Of a DNA stretch of 64,000 nt, positions 16,933 through 25,004 are shown piece after piece. Within the stretch, counting starts at the first letter, position 1; every line of letters begins with the position of its first letter. Source of the DNA: Ruegeria faecimaris (GTDB lineage: Bacteria; Pseudomonadota; Alphaproteobacteria; Rhodobacterales; Rhodobacteraceae); contig NZ_FXTE01000004.1 of assembly GCF_900182615.1 (NCBI RefSeq), forward strand, positions 124,001 to 188,000, in the 5' to 3' direction. Both the position numbers and the translations under genes were made by a program. Below the pieces are notes generated by a model. It was not told the DNA's origin, did not search any database, and worked only from the letters and a program-made list of their open reading frames with translations.

Positions 16933-17589
16933 ATGGATTGGTTTCGGGAAATTGACAGTTATTGCGAGCGCTTATCGCCTGCCTATTGGGCAGAGCCGAT
17001 AAATGCGGTTACGAATGCCGCCTTTTTGATTGCGGCTTTCATTATGTGGCGGCGGGTGCGCGGGCCGGGGATGCCATTGGCAAAAATGCTTGTGGTTATC
17101 CTGGTCGGCATCGGAATTGGCAGTTATTTGTTTCACACCCATGCACAGGTCTGGTCCGCGTTGGCGGATACAGCACCCATCCTGCTTTTTATCCTGACCT
17201 ATATTTTTGCAATGAATCGCGACGTCTGGCAGTTGCGGCCGCTTTACGCGTGGATCGGCGCGGCCCTGTTTGTGCCATATGCCGCTTTGACGATTCCGGT
17301 GTTCCAACTGATTCCGGGTCTGGGCGGATCGGCCGCCTATGCTCCGGTGCCGCTATTGATCCTGATTTACGCAATCCTGTTGTCGAAACGCCGGCCTGAT
17401 ACCGCCCGCGGGCTGGCGACCGGCGCAGTGATCCTGATCGTGTCGATTACCTTTCGCGCTTTGGACGCACCGATTTGCATGCAGTTCCCGACTGGCACGC
17501 ATTTTCTGTGGCACATCCTGAACGCCACGATGTTGGGCTGGATGATCGAGGTCTACCGCAGGCACCTAAGCCGTGCGTCTCAGGCCTGA
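16933..17589 (+). CDS. Ceramidase-like (CREST superfamily) membrane protein
   Basis: A 218-residue protein with about seven membrane helices, of the alkaline ceramidase family (PF05875-type) in the CREST hydrolase superfamily. The N-terminus YCERLSPAYWAEPINAVTNA has the conserved E-P-x-N-x-x-(S/T)N. SYLFHTHAQVWSALADTAPI supplies the conserved His, Ser and Asp, and GTHFLWHILNA gives the HxxxH zinc pair. Bacterial members are of uncertain substrate; an amide or ester lipid is likely from the superfamily. It is divergent from the UPF0173 gene, and its last 10 bases overlap the 3' end of the convergent DUF4202 gene. Confidence 0.85.
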   Translation: MDWFREIDSYCERLSPAYWAEPINAVTNAAFLIAAFIMWRRVRGPGMPLAKMLVVILVGIGIGSYLFHTHAQVWSALADTAPILLFILTYIFAMNRDVWQLRPLYAWIGAALFVPYAALTIPVFQLIPGLGGSAAYAPVPLLILIYAILLSKRRPDTARGLATGAVILIVSITFRALDAPICMQFPTGTHFLWHILNATMLGWMIEVYRRHLSRASQA

Positions 17590-18143
17590 AACGCAGCAGC
17601 CAGTTCTGCCGGCAGGTCAAATTCGGCCAGAACCCTGGTGCGTGCATCGGATGACATCTTACGCGCGGTTTTCTCGACAATGCTGAGGATTTTTTCCTGC
17701 GAGTGCTTTGCGGCGAAGGGAGCGAAATACCATTTGAGGAACACAAAACAGGCCACATCTTCCAGCGCCTGTACCTCGTTGTCACGTTTGATACCCTGCT
17801 TGCGCACCATGCGTCCGGCGTCTTGGATTTCGTTCTCTTCAAATCCGCACTGCTTCATCAAGGTCATGACGGTTTGCGCATGGTGTTCGCCCTGCGCCTT
17901 GCGCCAAGCCAGATACCCGGCGCGCCCTTCGGGATATTCACTTCGGGCCAGCTTCCAGCGTTCAACATGTTGCCCGCGTGCGGCGATCTCAAGCGAGTTC
18001 GATGCATCGGGAAAAAGCCTGGCCAGTTCAGCGCTCATGCGTTGTCCGTAAAGCAACGCTGCGGGTTGGCCGTTCTCTAAGGTTGGATCTTGGATGTTGG
18101 CTGCGTCGATTGCGTCCAGGACTGCCTGTTTTCGCGCGCTCAT
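17580..18143 (-). CDS. DUF4202 family protein
   Basis: A soluble 187-residue protein, matching the usual size of DUF4202. Landmarks are RLFPDASNSLEIAARGQHVE, RWKLARSEYPEGRAGYLAWR, and EDVACFVFLKWYFAPFAAKH. Conserved His and Asp/Glu residues in the first two blocks recall an HD-like metal site, but I cannot assign an activity. In other proteobacteria members are found near sulfur-assimilation genes; here there is none nearby. Its 3' end overlaps the ceramidase-like gene by 10 bp. Confidence 0.8.
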   Translation of the reverse strand: MSARKQAVLDAIDAANIQDPTLENGQPAALLYGQRMSAELARLFPDASNSLEIAARGQHVERWKLARSEYPEGRAGYLAWRKAQGEHHAQTVMTLMKQCGFEENEIQDAGRMVRKQGIKRDNEVQALEDVACFVFLKWYFAPFAAKHSQEKILSIVEKTARKMSSDARTRVLAEFDLPAELAAAFQA

Positions 18144-18278
18144 TCTATGCTCCGTGGGCTTGCCGGAAATCCGGCGGTGTGTTCGGACGCATCGTAGCGA
18201 GTCGGCAAATCAAACGCAGCAGTCAAATGCGAAATTCCGGGTCGGAGAGGGGGATCCGACCCGGACGAAGTCGTGGCG

Positions 18279-18440
18279 TCAGTTACCCAGCTTCGTTTTG
18301 TCCTGTGTAACTGGTTCGGAAACCTGATCGGGGAAAGACAGGTCGCGGGTTAGCGAACCCATGGTGGGTCCGAATGCCTGAGCTTGCGTAGCAAGAACAG
18401 TAGTGGCCAACACAAATGCGGTCATGAGCGTTTTCATCAT
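18279..18440 (-). CDS. Small exported protein, 53 residues
   Basis: Codes MMKTLMTAFVLATTVLATQA, a clear Sec signal peptide ending at QAQA-F, then a mature peptide of about 30 residues (FGPTMGSLTRDLSFPDQV, EPVTQDKTKLGN). TGGAG precedes the double ATG at 18440/18437; an upstream in-frame ATG (18494) would destroy the signal peptide. I do not recognise a family. It is expressed alone, with 135 bp before DUF4202. Confidence 0.6.
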   Translation of the reverse strand: MMKTLMTAFVLATTVLATQAQAFGPTMGSLTRDLSFPDQVSEPVTQDKTKLGN

Positions 18441-18474
18441 CTTACTCCAGTTAGTGGCTGTGCCATGCTGTAAG

Positions 18475-18555
18475 AAGTGAACGGCGCAGTTCACTTTTTC
18501 AAGGCGGATTCTGAACTAATTGGTTTACTTTTGTGCATAGGCGCTATGCATTTTT
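18475..18555 (+). terminator. Two tandem T-tailed hairpins, plus-strand orientation
   Basis: AAGTGAAC-GGCGCA-GTTCACTT at 18475-18496 (8-bp stem) is followed by TTT. GCATAG-GCG-CTATGC at 18535-18549 (6-bp stem) is followed by ATTTTTG. Both have their T runs on the plus strand, but the nearest plus-strand gene upstream is the ceramidase-like gene ending at 17589. If real, they would stop a read-through transcript before gatCA. Alternatively they are operators of the small exported gene on the minus strand. Confidence 0.35.
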
Positions 18556-18664
18556 GTATGGCTAAGCCGCCTCCTTGCATAGAAGGGGCAGAACAACCGC
18601 CTGCTACCCTTGCGACCGAGGCATCAGACAGGTAAATGCCCCCTGACGCATATGAGGTTTTCCG

Positions 18665-18952
18665 ATGTCGATTGACCAAAGCACCGCCGCAAAGGTGGCC
18701 AAACTGGCCCGGATCAAGGTCGAGGATGACGCGCTGCCTGCGCTGGCATCCGAGTTCAACACCATTCTTGGGTTCATCGAACAGTTGAATGAAGTGGATG
18801 TCGACGGTGTCGAGCCGATGGTTTCGGTCGAACCGATGCGCCTGAAGCGCCGCCAGGATGTGGTCACCGACGGCAACCAGCAGGACAAGGTTCTGGCCAA
18901 TGCCCCCGACGCACGCGAAGGTTTTTTCGCAGTCCCCAAAGTGGTGGAGTAA
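18665..18952 (+). CDS. gatC: Asp-tRNA(Asn)/Glu-tRNA(Gln) amidotransferase subunit C
   Basis: Small stabilising subunit (95 residues) of the GatCAB complex, which converts Glu-tRNA(Gln) and Asp-tRNA(Asn) to their amide forms. Conserved blocks are KVAKLARIKVEDD, LGFIEQLNEVDVDGVEPMV and LRQDVVTDG-like LKRRQDVVTDG. The C-terminus reads EGFFAVPKVVE, the usual GatC ending. It is 3 bp before gatA, as in most alphaproteobacteria. gatB is not in the window. Confidence 0.95.
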   Translation: MSIDQSTAAKVAKLARIKVEDDALPALASEFNTILGFIEQLNEVDVDGVEPMVSVEPMRLKRRQDVVTDGNQQDKVLANAPDAREGFFAVPKVVE

Positions 18953-18955
18953 GAC

Positions 18956-20443
18956 ATGAGCGATCTGAACAAACTGGGCCTGGCCGAAGCCCGCGACGCG
19001 CTGCGTGCCGGTGATGTCACCTCGGTCGAGCTGACCGAAGCCTGCTTGACCGCCATTGATGCAGCAGATGCGCTGAACGCTTTTGTTCATAAAACCCCCG
19101 AGATCGCGATAGAACGTGCCAAGGCAGCGGACGCGCGCATCAAAGCGGGTGATGCGCCGTCGATGTGTGGTCTGCCGATCGGCATCAAGGACCTATTCTG
19201 CACCAAGGGCGTGCCCTCGCAGGCAGCCTCAAAGATTCTTGAAGGCTTCAAACCTGAATACGAATCTACCGTTTCGCAGCAACTGGCCGACGCGGGTGCC
19301 GTGATGCTGGGCAAGCTGAACATGGACGAGTTTGCCATGGGCAGCAGCAACGAAACTTCGGTCTATGGCAATGCGGTCAGCCCGTGGCGCCGTGGCAATG
19401 ACGACGCACAGCTGACACCGGGCGGGTCCTCCGGCGGATCGGCTTCGGCGGTGTCAGCTGATCTGTGTCTGGCCGCCACTGGCACCGATACTGGCGGCTC
19501 GATCCGTCAACCAGCGGCTTTTGTCGGGATTACTGGCATCAAGCCGACCTATGGCCGGTGTTCGCGCTGGGGCATCGTGGCCTTTGCATCCTCACTGGAT
19601 CAGGCCGGACCGATGACCAAGAATGTCCGCGACGCGGCGATCATGCTGGAAACCATGTGCGGTCATGACACCAAGGATTCCACCAGCGCCGAGTTGGCCG
19701 TCCCGAATTTCGAGGCCATGCTGACCGGCGACATCAAGGGTAAGAAGATCGGTATCCCCAAGGAATACCGGATGGACGGCATGCCCGCCGAGATCGAAAA
19801 ACTCTGGGCAGATGGCGCGGCGATGCTGAAGGACGCAGGGGCCGAGATCGTCGACATCTCTCTGCCGCATACCAAATACGCGCTGCCCGCCTATTACGTG
19901 ATTGCGCCTGCCGAGGCGTCCTCGAACCTGGCGCGCTATGATGGTGTCCGCTATGGCCGCCGCGCGCAGATAGGGCAGGGCGACGGCATCACCGAGATGT
20001 ACGAAAAGACCCGCGCCGAAGGCTTCGGGCACGAGGTGCAGCGCCGGGTGATGGTCGGGACATATGTTCTGTCGGCGGGTTTCTATGACGCCTATTATAA
20101 CCGCGCCCGCAAGGTCCGTACCCTGATCAAGAAAGATTTCGAGGACGTCTTCGCCGCCGGTGTCGACGCCATCCTGACCCCGGCCACGCCGTCGGCGTCG
20201 TTCGGACTGGGCGAAATGACCGAGGCGGATCCGGTTCAGATGTATCTGAACGACGTCTTTACCGTGACGGTCAACCTTGCTGGTTTGCCGGGCATTTCGG
20301 TTCCTGCAGGTCTTGATTCTCAGGGTTTGCCGCTTGGTCTGCAGCTGATTGGCCGTCCATGGGACGAAGGCGATTTGCTGAACACGGCCTATGCGCTGGA
20401 AAGCGCTGCGGGCTTTGTGGCCAAGCCGGGGAAATGGTGGTAA
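18956..20443 (+). CDS. gatA: Asp-tRNA(Asn)/Glu-tRNA(Gln) amidotransferase subunit A
   Basis: Glutaminase/amidase subunit of GatCAB, 495 residues, standard length. It releases ammonia from glutamine for the amidation carried out on GatB. The amidase-signature triad is visible: Lys78 in [10 protein letters not shown], the cis-Ser in [10 protein letters not shown] (Ser158), and the nucleophile Ser182 in [10 protein letters not shown]. The C-terminal part contains [18 protein letters not shown] and [14 protein letters not shown], both typical of GatA. It is coupled to gatC by position. A short gap separates it from the downstream lipoprotein gene. Confidence 0.97.
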   Translation: MSDLNKLGLAEARDALRAGDVTSVELTEACLTAIDAADALNAFVHKTPEIAIERAKAADARIKAGDAPSMCGLPIGIKDLFCTKGVPSQAASKILEGFKPEYESTVSQQLADAGAVMLGKLNMDEFAMGSSNETSVYGNAVSPWRRGNDDAQLTPGGSSGGSASAVSADLCLAATGTDTGGSIRQPAAFVGITGIKPTYGRCSRWGIVAFASSLDQAGPMTKNVRDAAIMLETMCGHDTKDSTSAELAVPNFEAMLTGDIKGKKIGIPKEYRMDGMPAEIEKLWADGAAMLKDAGAEIVDISLPHTKYALPAYYVIAPAEASSNLARYDGVRYGRRAQIGQGDGITEMYEKTRAEGFGHEVQRRVMVGTYVLSAGFYDAYYNRARKVRTLIKKDFEDVFAAGVDAILTPATPSASFGLGEMTEADPVQMYLNDVFTVTVNLAGLPGISVPAGLDSQGLPLGLQLIGRPWDEGDLLNTAYALESAAGFVAKPGKWW

Positions 20444-20482
20444 TCCTCTGATCAACAAGACAACGTAGAACGGAGCAGCTGG

Positions 20483-21175
20483 ATGCGCTTTTCGATTCTG
20501 ATCCCCGCAATCGGGTTGATGGCCGCCTGTAACACGGTGGCCCCGGTTCAGGGTACAGGGTTCAACACCCCGACTTATCAGGCGCAAAGAGAAGCTGAGC
20601 TGGCAGGGCAGGGCGGCACCGGAAGCCCTCTGCCGGAACCCTATGAGGTCTCGCAACAACCTCTGGGGTCGCCCACATCGGGCGCGGATGGTGCTGACCT
20701 GGCCACGGCCACTGCTGCAGCGCTTGCAAGCACCTCGACGCAGGCGACCGCCGCTTCAGCATCGGTGCGGACTGCGAGCAACAGCGGCATCTCTGACGAA
20801 CAGGATTTTGCTGCGGTTTCTGAACGTCGCAGTATCGAAACCGATGCTGCTCGAATCGAACAGAACAGCCAAACCTATGAGGTTGTCGCCCCAACCGCGG
20901 TTCCGCAACGCGGAGCGGATGGTCAGCCAAACATCGTCCAATACGCGCTGAGCACATCCAATCCGGTCGGTGCCCAGCTCTACAGCCGTGCGGGGTTCAA
21001 CCTGCAGGCCAAGGCACAGCGGAATTGCGCGAAATTCCCATCGGCGGACCAGGCGCAGATCGAGTTCCTGTCAAATGGCGGTCCCCAGAAGGACCGCAAG
21101 GGGCTTGACCCTGATGGCGACGGATATGCTTGCGGCTGGGATCCCAGCCCGTTCCGCAGTGCCGTCAACAACTGA
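20483..21175 (+). CDS. Lipoprotein with C-terminal excalibur-like calcium-binding motif
   Basis: A 230-residue exported lipoprotein. Signal peptide FSILIPAIGLMAAC with the lipid Cys at 16. A long low-complexity Ala/Thr/Ser-rich middle (about 60-100) acts as a spacer. The last 45 residues (NCAKFPSADQAQIEFLSNGG, then DPDGDGYACGWDPSPFR) match the excalibur domain, with its DxDxDGxxC calcium-loop-like core. The domain is often found in surface proteins with nucleases or peptidoglycan enzymes, and the next gene is a peptidoglycan amidase overlapping by about 17 bp. Function unknown. Confidence 0.82.
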   Translation: MRFSILIPAIGLMAACNTVAPVQGTGFNTPTYQAQREAELAGQGGTGSPLPEPYEVSQQPLGSPTSGADGADLATATAAALASTSTQATAASASVRTASNSGISDEQDFAAVSERRSIETDAARIEQNSQTYEVVAPTAVPQRGADGQPNIVQYALSTSNPVGAQLYSRAGFNLQAKAQRNCAKFPSADQAQIEFLSNGGPQKDRKGLDPDGDGYACGWDPSPFRSAVNN

Positions 21176-21842
21176 TCCTCAGCCCATCTGGCACCCATCC
21201 CCCAATTTCGGAGATCGCCGGGATGGGCTGACGCCGTCTTTGGTGGTTCTCCACTACACAGCAATGGACAGCGCGCAGGCTGCGCTGGATCGCTTGTGTG
21301 ACCCGGCCTTCGAAGTGTCTGCGCATTACCTGATCGGTTCCGATGGCACGCTTTGGCAAATGGTGCGCGAAGAGGACCGGGCCTGGCACGCCGGAGCAGG
21401 GGAGTGGCGCGGTCGAACCGATATCAATTCGCGTTCCATCGGGATCGAACTGGACAACCTTGGCACCTATCCTTTTCCCGAACCTCAGATGACCACGCTT
21501 GAGTGGCTTCTGGCCCGTATCATGGCCCGATGGGCGATTGCACCGGACGGGGTTATCGGCCATTCCGACATGGCTCCGGGGCGCAAGGTCGACCCCGGCC
21601 CGCGCTTTCCCTGGCAACGGCTCGAACATCTCAATCTTGCTGGCCAACGTGGCCAGGATGACGGCCCGCAAGAGCCCTCGATGCCGCTGTTCCGTGCGTT
21701 GGCGCAACAGATGGGCTTTCCGCCCGAAACGGACGACGACACGCTGCTTGCCACCGTGCGTCTCAGATACCGCCCTTGGGCCGAAGGCCCGTTGGAACCT
21801 GCGGATTTCACCCCGCTCGGCCATGCGGCGCTCTGGACCTGA
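21159..21842 (+). CDS. N-acetylmuramoyl-L-alanine amidase (amidase_2, AmpD-like)
   Basis: Cleaves the MurNAc-L-Ala bond of cell-wall fragments; about 227 residues. Zinc-ligand blocks are VVLHYTAMDSA (first His), VIGHSDMAPGRKVDPGPRFP (second His and the Asp/Lys region), with the catalytic SIGIELDNLG between them. It lacks a signal peptide, which fits a cytosolic AmpD/AmiD-type recycling enzyme. The C-terminal 60 residues resemble the peptidoglycan-binding-like tail of AmiD. The start is uncertain: the GTG at 21159, inside the end of the lipoprotein gene, gives VPSTTDPQPIWHPSPNFG, and the same frame has ATGs further upstream. Confidence 0.85.
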   Translation: MPSTTDPQPIWHPSPNFGDRRDGLTPSLVVLHYTAMDSAQAALDRLCDPAFEVSAHYLIGSDGTLWQMVREEDRAWHAGAGEWRGRTDINSRSIGIELDNLGTYPFPEPQMTTLEWLLARIMARWAIAPDGVIGHSDMAPGRKVDPGPRFPWQRLEHLNLAGQRGQDDGPQEPSMPLFRALAQQMGFPPETDDDTLLATVRLRYRPWAEGPLEPADFTPLGHAALWT

Positions 21843-21928
21843 TCCGCTTTTCATCTGGCCAAAAAATATCTCGGGGCTGAATTGACCTCAGGCCAAGAAC
21901 GGGTTGCCCCTTAACGCCCTATCGGCCC

Positions 21929-21957
21929 TTGACGCGGCCTGACACTGCGCATACCCA
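21929..21957 (+). promoter_or_regulatory. Sigma-70-type promoter of rnpB
   Basis: TTGACG at 21929 is followed after 17 bases by TACCCA at 21952. Transcription would begin near 21964, which coincides with the 5' stem of the RNase P RNA. The -35 box is good, the -10 box poor; agreement with the predicted RNA end is the main support. Confidence 0.5.
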
Positions 21958-21963
21958 CGTCTC

Positions 21964-22357
21964 CGCGCGGAGGGCCGGATGGCTGCTGGGGCGTAAGCCC
22001 GAGAGGAAAGTCCGGACTCCACAAGACAACGGTGCCGGGTAACGCCCGGGCGGGGCAACCCGACGGAAAGCGCCACAGAAATCAGACCGCCATGCGCGCA
22101 TGGTAAGGGTGAAACGGTGGGGTAAGAGCCCACCGCGCCCCTGGCAACAGGGGTGGCACGGCAAGCCCCACCGGGAGCAATGCCAAATAGGGTCCCCACG
22201 CGGGCAGGTCGGCGTCCGCCGATACCGCCGCTAAGTGCGTCTTGGCCGAGAGGGACCGGGTTGGCAGCTTGAGCCGTGCAGCAATGCACGGCCTAGAGGA
22301 ATGGTCATCGAAGGGGGCAACCCTGGAACAAGATCCGGCTTACAGGCCCTCCGCGCG
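21964..22357 (+). ncRNA. rnpB: RNase P RNA, bacterial type A
   Basis: Catalytic RNA of ribonuclease P, about 394 nt. The 5' stem (CGCGGAGGGCC near 21965) pairs with GGCCCTCCGCGC at 22346-22357, the P1 helix. The universally conserved GAGGAAAGTCCGGACTCC lies at 22003-22020. CACAGAAAT (about 22074) and AGATCCGGCTTACAGGCCC near the 3' end are the other conserved regions. The exact ends are estimated from the P1 pairing. Open frames across this region are shadows of the RNA gene. Confidence 0.95.
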
Positions 22358-22552
22358 TTAATATTGCTAAGACGAATCGCGTTGTTCCACAGGTGGGTCA
22401 CGGCTGGAGTCATCCTTTGATACAGGTCTTGCTGTGGCTGCTGAGCTGGCATCCCTTGTGGCCGAAATGGCCGCGTTAAGGTCTGCGATAAGCTGGGTGC
22501 AGGGACGATCTTGTGTTTTGATGAAATCTGCGCCGATCTACCCGAATTCAGG

Positions 22553-22580
22553 TTGACTCGGCTGCATGACCGGGTAAAAG
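22553..22580 (+). promoter_or_regulatory. Candidate promoter of rpmG
   Basis: TTGACT at 22553 and TAAAAG at 22575, 16 bases apart, about 60 bp before the rpmG start. A short hairpin (CGAAAGGC-CCCT-GCCTTTTCG) lies between the expected start of transcription and the ribosome site. The rest of the 282-bp gap after rnpB holds nothing I can assign. Confidence 0.4.
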
Positions 22581-22639
22581 CGCACGCTCATAGGAATTCA
22601 ACCGAAAGGCCCCTGCCTTTTCGGACGCAGGAGATAACC

Positions 22640-22807
22640 ATGGCGAAGCCGACGACAATCAAGATCCGTCTGAACTCGACCGCGGGCACGGGCCACTTCT
22701 ATGTGACCAAAAAGAACGCGCGCACCATGACCGAGAAAATGACCGTTCGTAAATACGACCCGGTCGTTCGGAAGCATGTCGAGTACAAGGAAGGCAAGAT
22801 CAAGTAA
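22640..22807 (+). CDS. rpmG: 50S ribosomal protein L33
   Basis: A 55-residue ribosomal protein. The sequence [20 protein letters not shown] and [20 protein letters not shown] is the standard alphaproteobacterial L33 without the CxxC zinc pairs (C- form), suggesting zinc-independent folding. The ATG at 22640 has AGGAG 7 bases upstream. A longer frame upstream has no ribosomal-protein similarity. It is followed by its own terminator. Confidence 0.97.
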   Translation: MAKPTTIKIRLNSTAGTGHFYVTKKNARTMTEKMTVRKYDPVVRKHVEYKEGKIK

Positions 22808-22835
22808 TCTGCCGTCCTGCTTGGACAGAATGACA

Positions 22836-22864
22836 AGGGTCCTGTTTCGACAGGGCCTTTTTCG
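22836..22864 (+). terminator. Rho-independent terminator after rpmG
   Basis: GGTCCTGT-TTCG-ACAGGGCC forms an 8-bp stem with one G-T pair and a stable TTCG loop, followed by TTTTTC. It begins about 30 bp after the rpmG stop. Confidence 0.8.
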
Positions 22865-23035
22865 TTTGCGCGACGATGTTTCATACCTGAATCTATCGGC
22901 TCAAGGCAGCCGGAGCGCGCTTGGAGGCCGTTGCAGCTAAGCATCAGCAGCCGAGGCATTCGTTTGCCCGCTGGGTTGCTTTTTGGAATGTATTGCAACT
23001 ACGCTTGAGCTAACCGTTCCAAAATGTTGGCCGTC

Positions 23036-23542
23036 ATGAAAAAAATCTTGTTATCCACAGCAACTATTCTGGCTCTCGCAGCCTGTGAAGACCCCTATAA
23101 CCGCGAGGGTGTTGGCTTTACGGGCATTGATGGTGAGCCGCGGAGCATCAGCGAAGTGCCGGGTGCGGCGGCGTTTGTTCCAGAGTCCACCAATGTTCCG
23201 GCAGAGTTGGCAGAGCTGCCCCCGGTCCGAGTTTCAACGGACGAGACCGATCCGGGTAAAATTGCACGTGTTGCAATAGAAAATGGCGCGCGCAGCGATA
23301 CCAGCGCAGTAGTCGTTTCTGGCTCAGATACAAACCTGTTCCTGAGCACTGTTGAAGTGAACGGAACGCTTTTCGGCGTCGTGCGTACCGAAAATAGCCG
23401 CACCAGGGTTCCGAATACGATTGGTGCAAACTTTGGTACTGGCGCCGAACAATTCACTGGCTGCTTGCCTGTCGGCGACGTTTATCGCAAAGGTTCAGAA
23501 AAGCGCAGTTCCGGATTTGCTGTTCAGTTGAACTGCAGCTAA
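23036..23542 (+). CDS. Lipoprotein of unknown function
   Basis: An exported lipoprotein of 168 residues. MKKILLSTATILALAACEDP gives a signal peptide with the lipid Cys in LAAC. The mature part contains DETDPGKIARVAIENGARSD and ends with GTGAEQFTGCLPVGDVYRKG, with two Cys that may pair with the C-terminal NCS. Neither the ATG at 23036 nor one 12 bases earlier has a strong ribosome site; I take the one giving a normal signal peptide. I do not recognise a family. It stands alone, followed by a terminator. Confidence 0.75.
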   Translation: MKKILLSTATILALAACEDPYNREGVGFTGIDGEPRSISEVPGAAAFVPESTNVPAELAELPPVRVSTDETDPGKIARVAIENGARSDTSAVVVSGSDTNLFLSTVEVNGTLFGVVRTENSRTRVPNTIGANFGTGAEQFTGCLPVGDVYRKGSEKRSSGFAVQLNCS

Positions 23543-23566
23543 AGTTCCGTTCGCTTTCAATTCCAA

Positions 23567-23597
23567 GGCCTCGTCATCAGGACGGGGCCTTTCTTTT
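23567..23597 (+). terminator. Rho-independent terminator of the lipoprotein gene
   Basis: GGCCTCGTC-ATCAG-GACGGGGCC, a 9-bp stem with one T-G pair, is followed by TTTCTTTTT. Confidence 0.8.
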
Positions 23598-23649
23598 TGG
23601 GAGCACGTGGCGAGGAGCTGACCGCAGGGCGACCTGCTGCAGGCCGCAA

Positions 23650-23682
23650 AAGAAAAGGGCGGGTCGTTTCGGACCCGCCCTG
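23650..23682 (-). terminator. Rho-independent terminator of the Bax-inhibitor-1 gene
   Basis: On the minus strand GGGCGGGTC-CGAAAC-GACCCGCCC (9-bp GC stem) is followed by TTTTCTTTT. It lies about 27 bp beyond the stop of the convergent membrane-protein gene. Confidence 0.85.
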
Positions 23683-23708
23683 TTTATTTGCTGCTGTAAT
23701 GCGGTGTG

Positions 23709-24488
23709 CTACTCTTGTTGCCCCATGAACATCAGCAAGAACTGGAACATGTTCAGGAACGAGATATAGAGGCTCAGCGCGCCGTCTATAGCCGCTTTGT
23801 TCAGCCATTCCTGGTCACCATGTGTTGCATGCGCAACGTAGGTGTTTTTGATGTCCTGTGTGTAGAACGCCGTCAGGCCAGCAAAGATAATCACTCCGAT
23901 TGCCGAGATCGCGAACATCATCGCAGGCGATTGCAGGAACATATTTATGACCATCGCCACCAGCAGGCCGATCACACCCATAATCAGGAATGTGCCCATG
24001 CCGCTTAGATTGCGCTTGGTGGTGTAGCCAAACAGGCTCAGACCAGCAAAGGCAATCGAGGTCACAATGAACGTCTGCGCGATCGAGTAAGGAGTGTAGA
24101 TCATGAACACCGAGCTCATCGAAACGCCCATAACGGCCGCGAATACGAAGAAACCCAGTTGCACCGCCGCAGCCGACCCGCGCCGCATCAGCGCGCCCCA
24201 GCCAAAGATCAGGAATGCCAGCGGTGAGAACATCACTATCCATTTCAGCGGCGACAGGAACAGGGTGCCGCCCAGGCTGGTCAGATAACGATCAGCGCCG
24301 ATCTGAGCAACTGCGTTGCTTGGATCTGAGGTCACGGCAAGACCAGCAATAGCCCAGGCCGCGAGTGCCGTAATCAGCATGCCCACGGACATTGTGCCGT
24401 AGACTTTGTTCATATGGGCGCGCAGGCCCTCGTCAATCTGGGCAGCGCGCGTACCGGTCGCCGTCCGGATCGTGTCAAATTGTGCCAT
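23709..24488 (-). CDS. Bax inhibitor-1/YccA family membrane protein
   Basis: A 259-residue inner-membrane protein with seven predicted helices. Members are pH-dependent calcium channels or interact with the FtsH protease. Landmarks are LRAHMNKVYGTMSVGMLITA at the N-terminus, SMSSVFMIYTPYSIAQTF in the middle, and the C-terminal DGALSLYISFLNMFQFLLMF, in which the acidic D is a hallmark of the family. The ATG at 24488 follows GGAGGGAGA; the longer upstream frame is not family-like. Confidence 0.93.
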   Translation of the reverse strand: MAQFDTIRTATGTRAAQIDEGLRAHMNKVYGTMSVGMLITALAAWAIAGLAVTSDPSNAVAQIGADRYLTSLGGTLFLSPLKWIVMFSPLAFLIFGWGALMRRGSAAAVQLGFFVFAAVMGVSMSSVFMIYTPYSIAQTFIVTSIAFAGLSLFGYTTKRNLSGMGTFLIMGVIGLLVAMVINMFLQSPAMMFAISAIGVIIFAGLTAFYTQDIKNTYVAHATHGDQEWLNKAAIDGALSLYISFLNMFQFLLMFMGQQE

Positions 24489-24669
24489 TAAAAGGTCTCC
24501 CTCCACATATTCTTTTTGCGTCCCGATGTCAGGCCGCGCTCCTCGCAAATATCGTCAAGTGCGGGCTGTGTTTCAAGGGTTTAACGTGGGAAACAGGCTA
24601 AAACACGCAACAAAAATGGCGGCTTCGAGGTGTCAGCCGCCATTCAGTGGTAAAAGTAGTGGATTAGGT

Positions 24670-24879
24670 TCATTTTTGCCAGAATTCCGGAGCATCCCAT
24701 ATGCGGCGTTTTGCTTCGGCTTCGGCTTCTTCACGGGTAATGCCGATATCGAGAAGGGCGCGGTCGTCCAATCTGGCGAGCTGACAGCGTTGGCGCCGTA
24801 GCGATAGCGCATCCAGAACAGAAGTGAGCTTAAAGCGCTGCCGTGGCTTGCAATATGTTGAAGCTGTGATTTGCGTCAT
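24670..24879 (-). CDS. DUF1127 domain small protein
   Basis: A basic 69-residue protein with the DUF1127 core LARLDDRALLDIGITREEAEAE. In Rhodobacter and Agrobacterium small DUF1127 proteins (for example CcaF1) bind RNA and affect sRNA turnover and phosphate or stress responses. Members with the 47-residue core plus an N-terminal extension, as here, are less studied. It is divergent from the LysR gene. Confidence 0.88.
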   Translation of the reverse strand: MTQITASTYCKPRQRFKLTSVLDALSLRRQRCQLARLDDRALLDIGITREEAEAEAKRRIWDAPEFWQK

Positions 24880-25004
24880 AGCCTTGTCCTTTCGGTTTTG
24901 CTGATGTGTTGTGCCTATTGCATCAACTTCCTTGATTTATATGGAGGGCTGTGACACATTTTGAAAATGAATATTATTGAACACATCCATAAGGAATCGT
25001 GAAG

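Noticed and set aside
21888-22289. Open frames across 21.9-22.3 kb
   Set aside because: They lie on the RNase P RNA gene and reflect its GC-rich helices.
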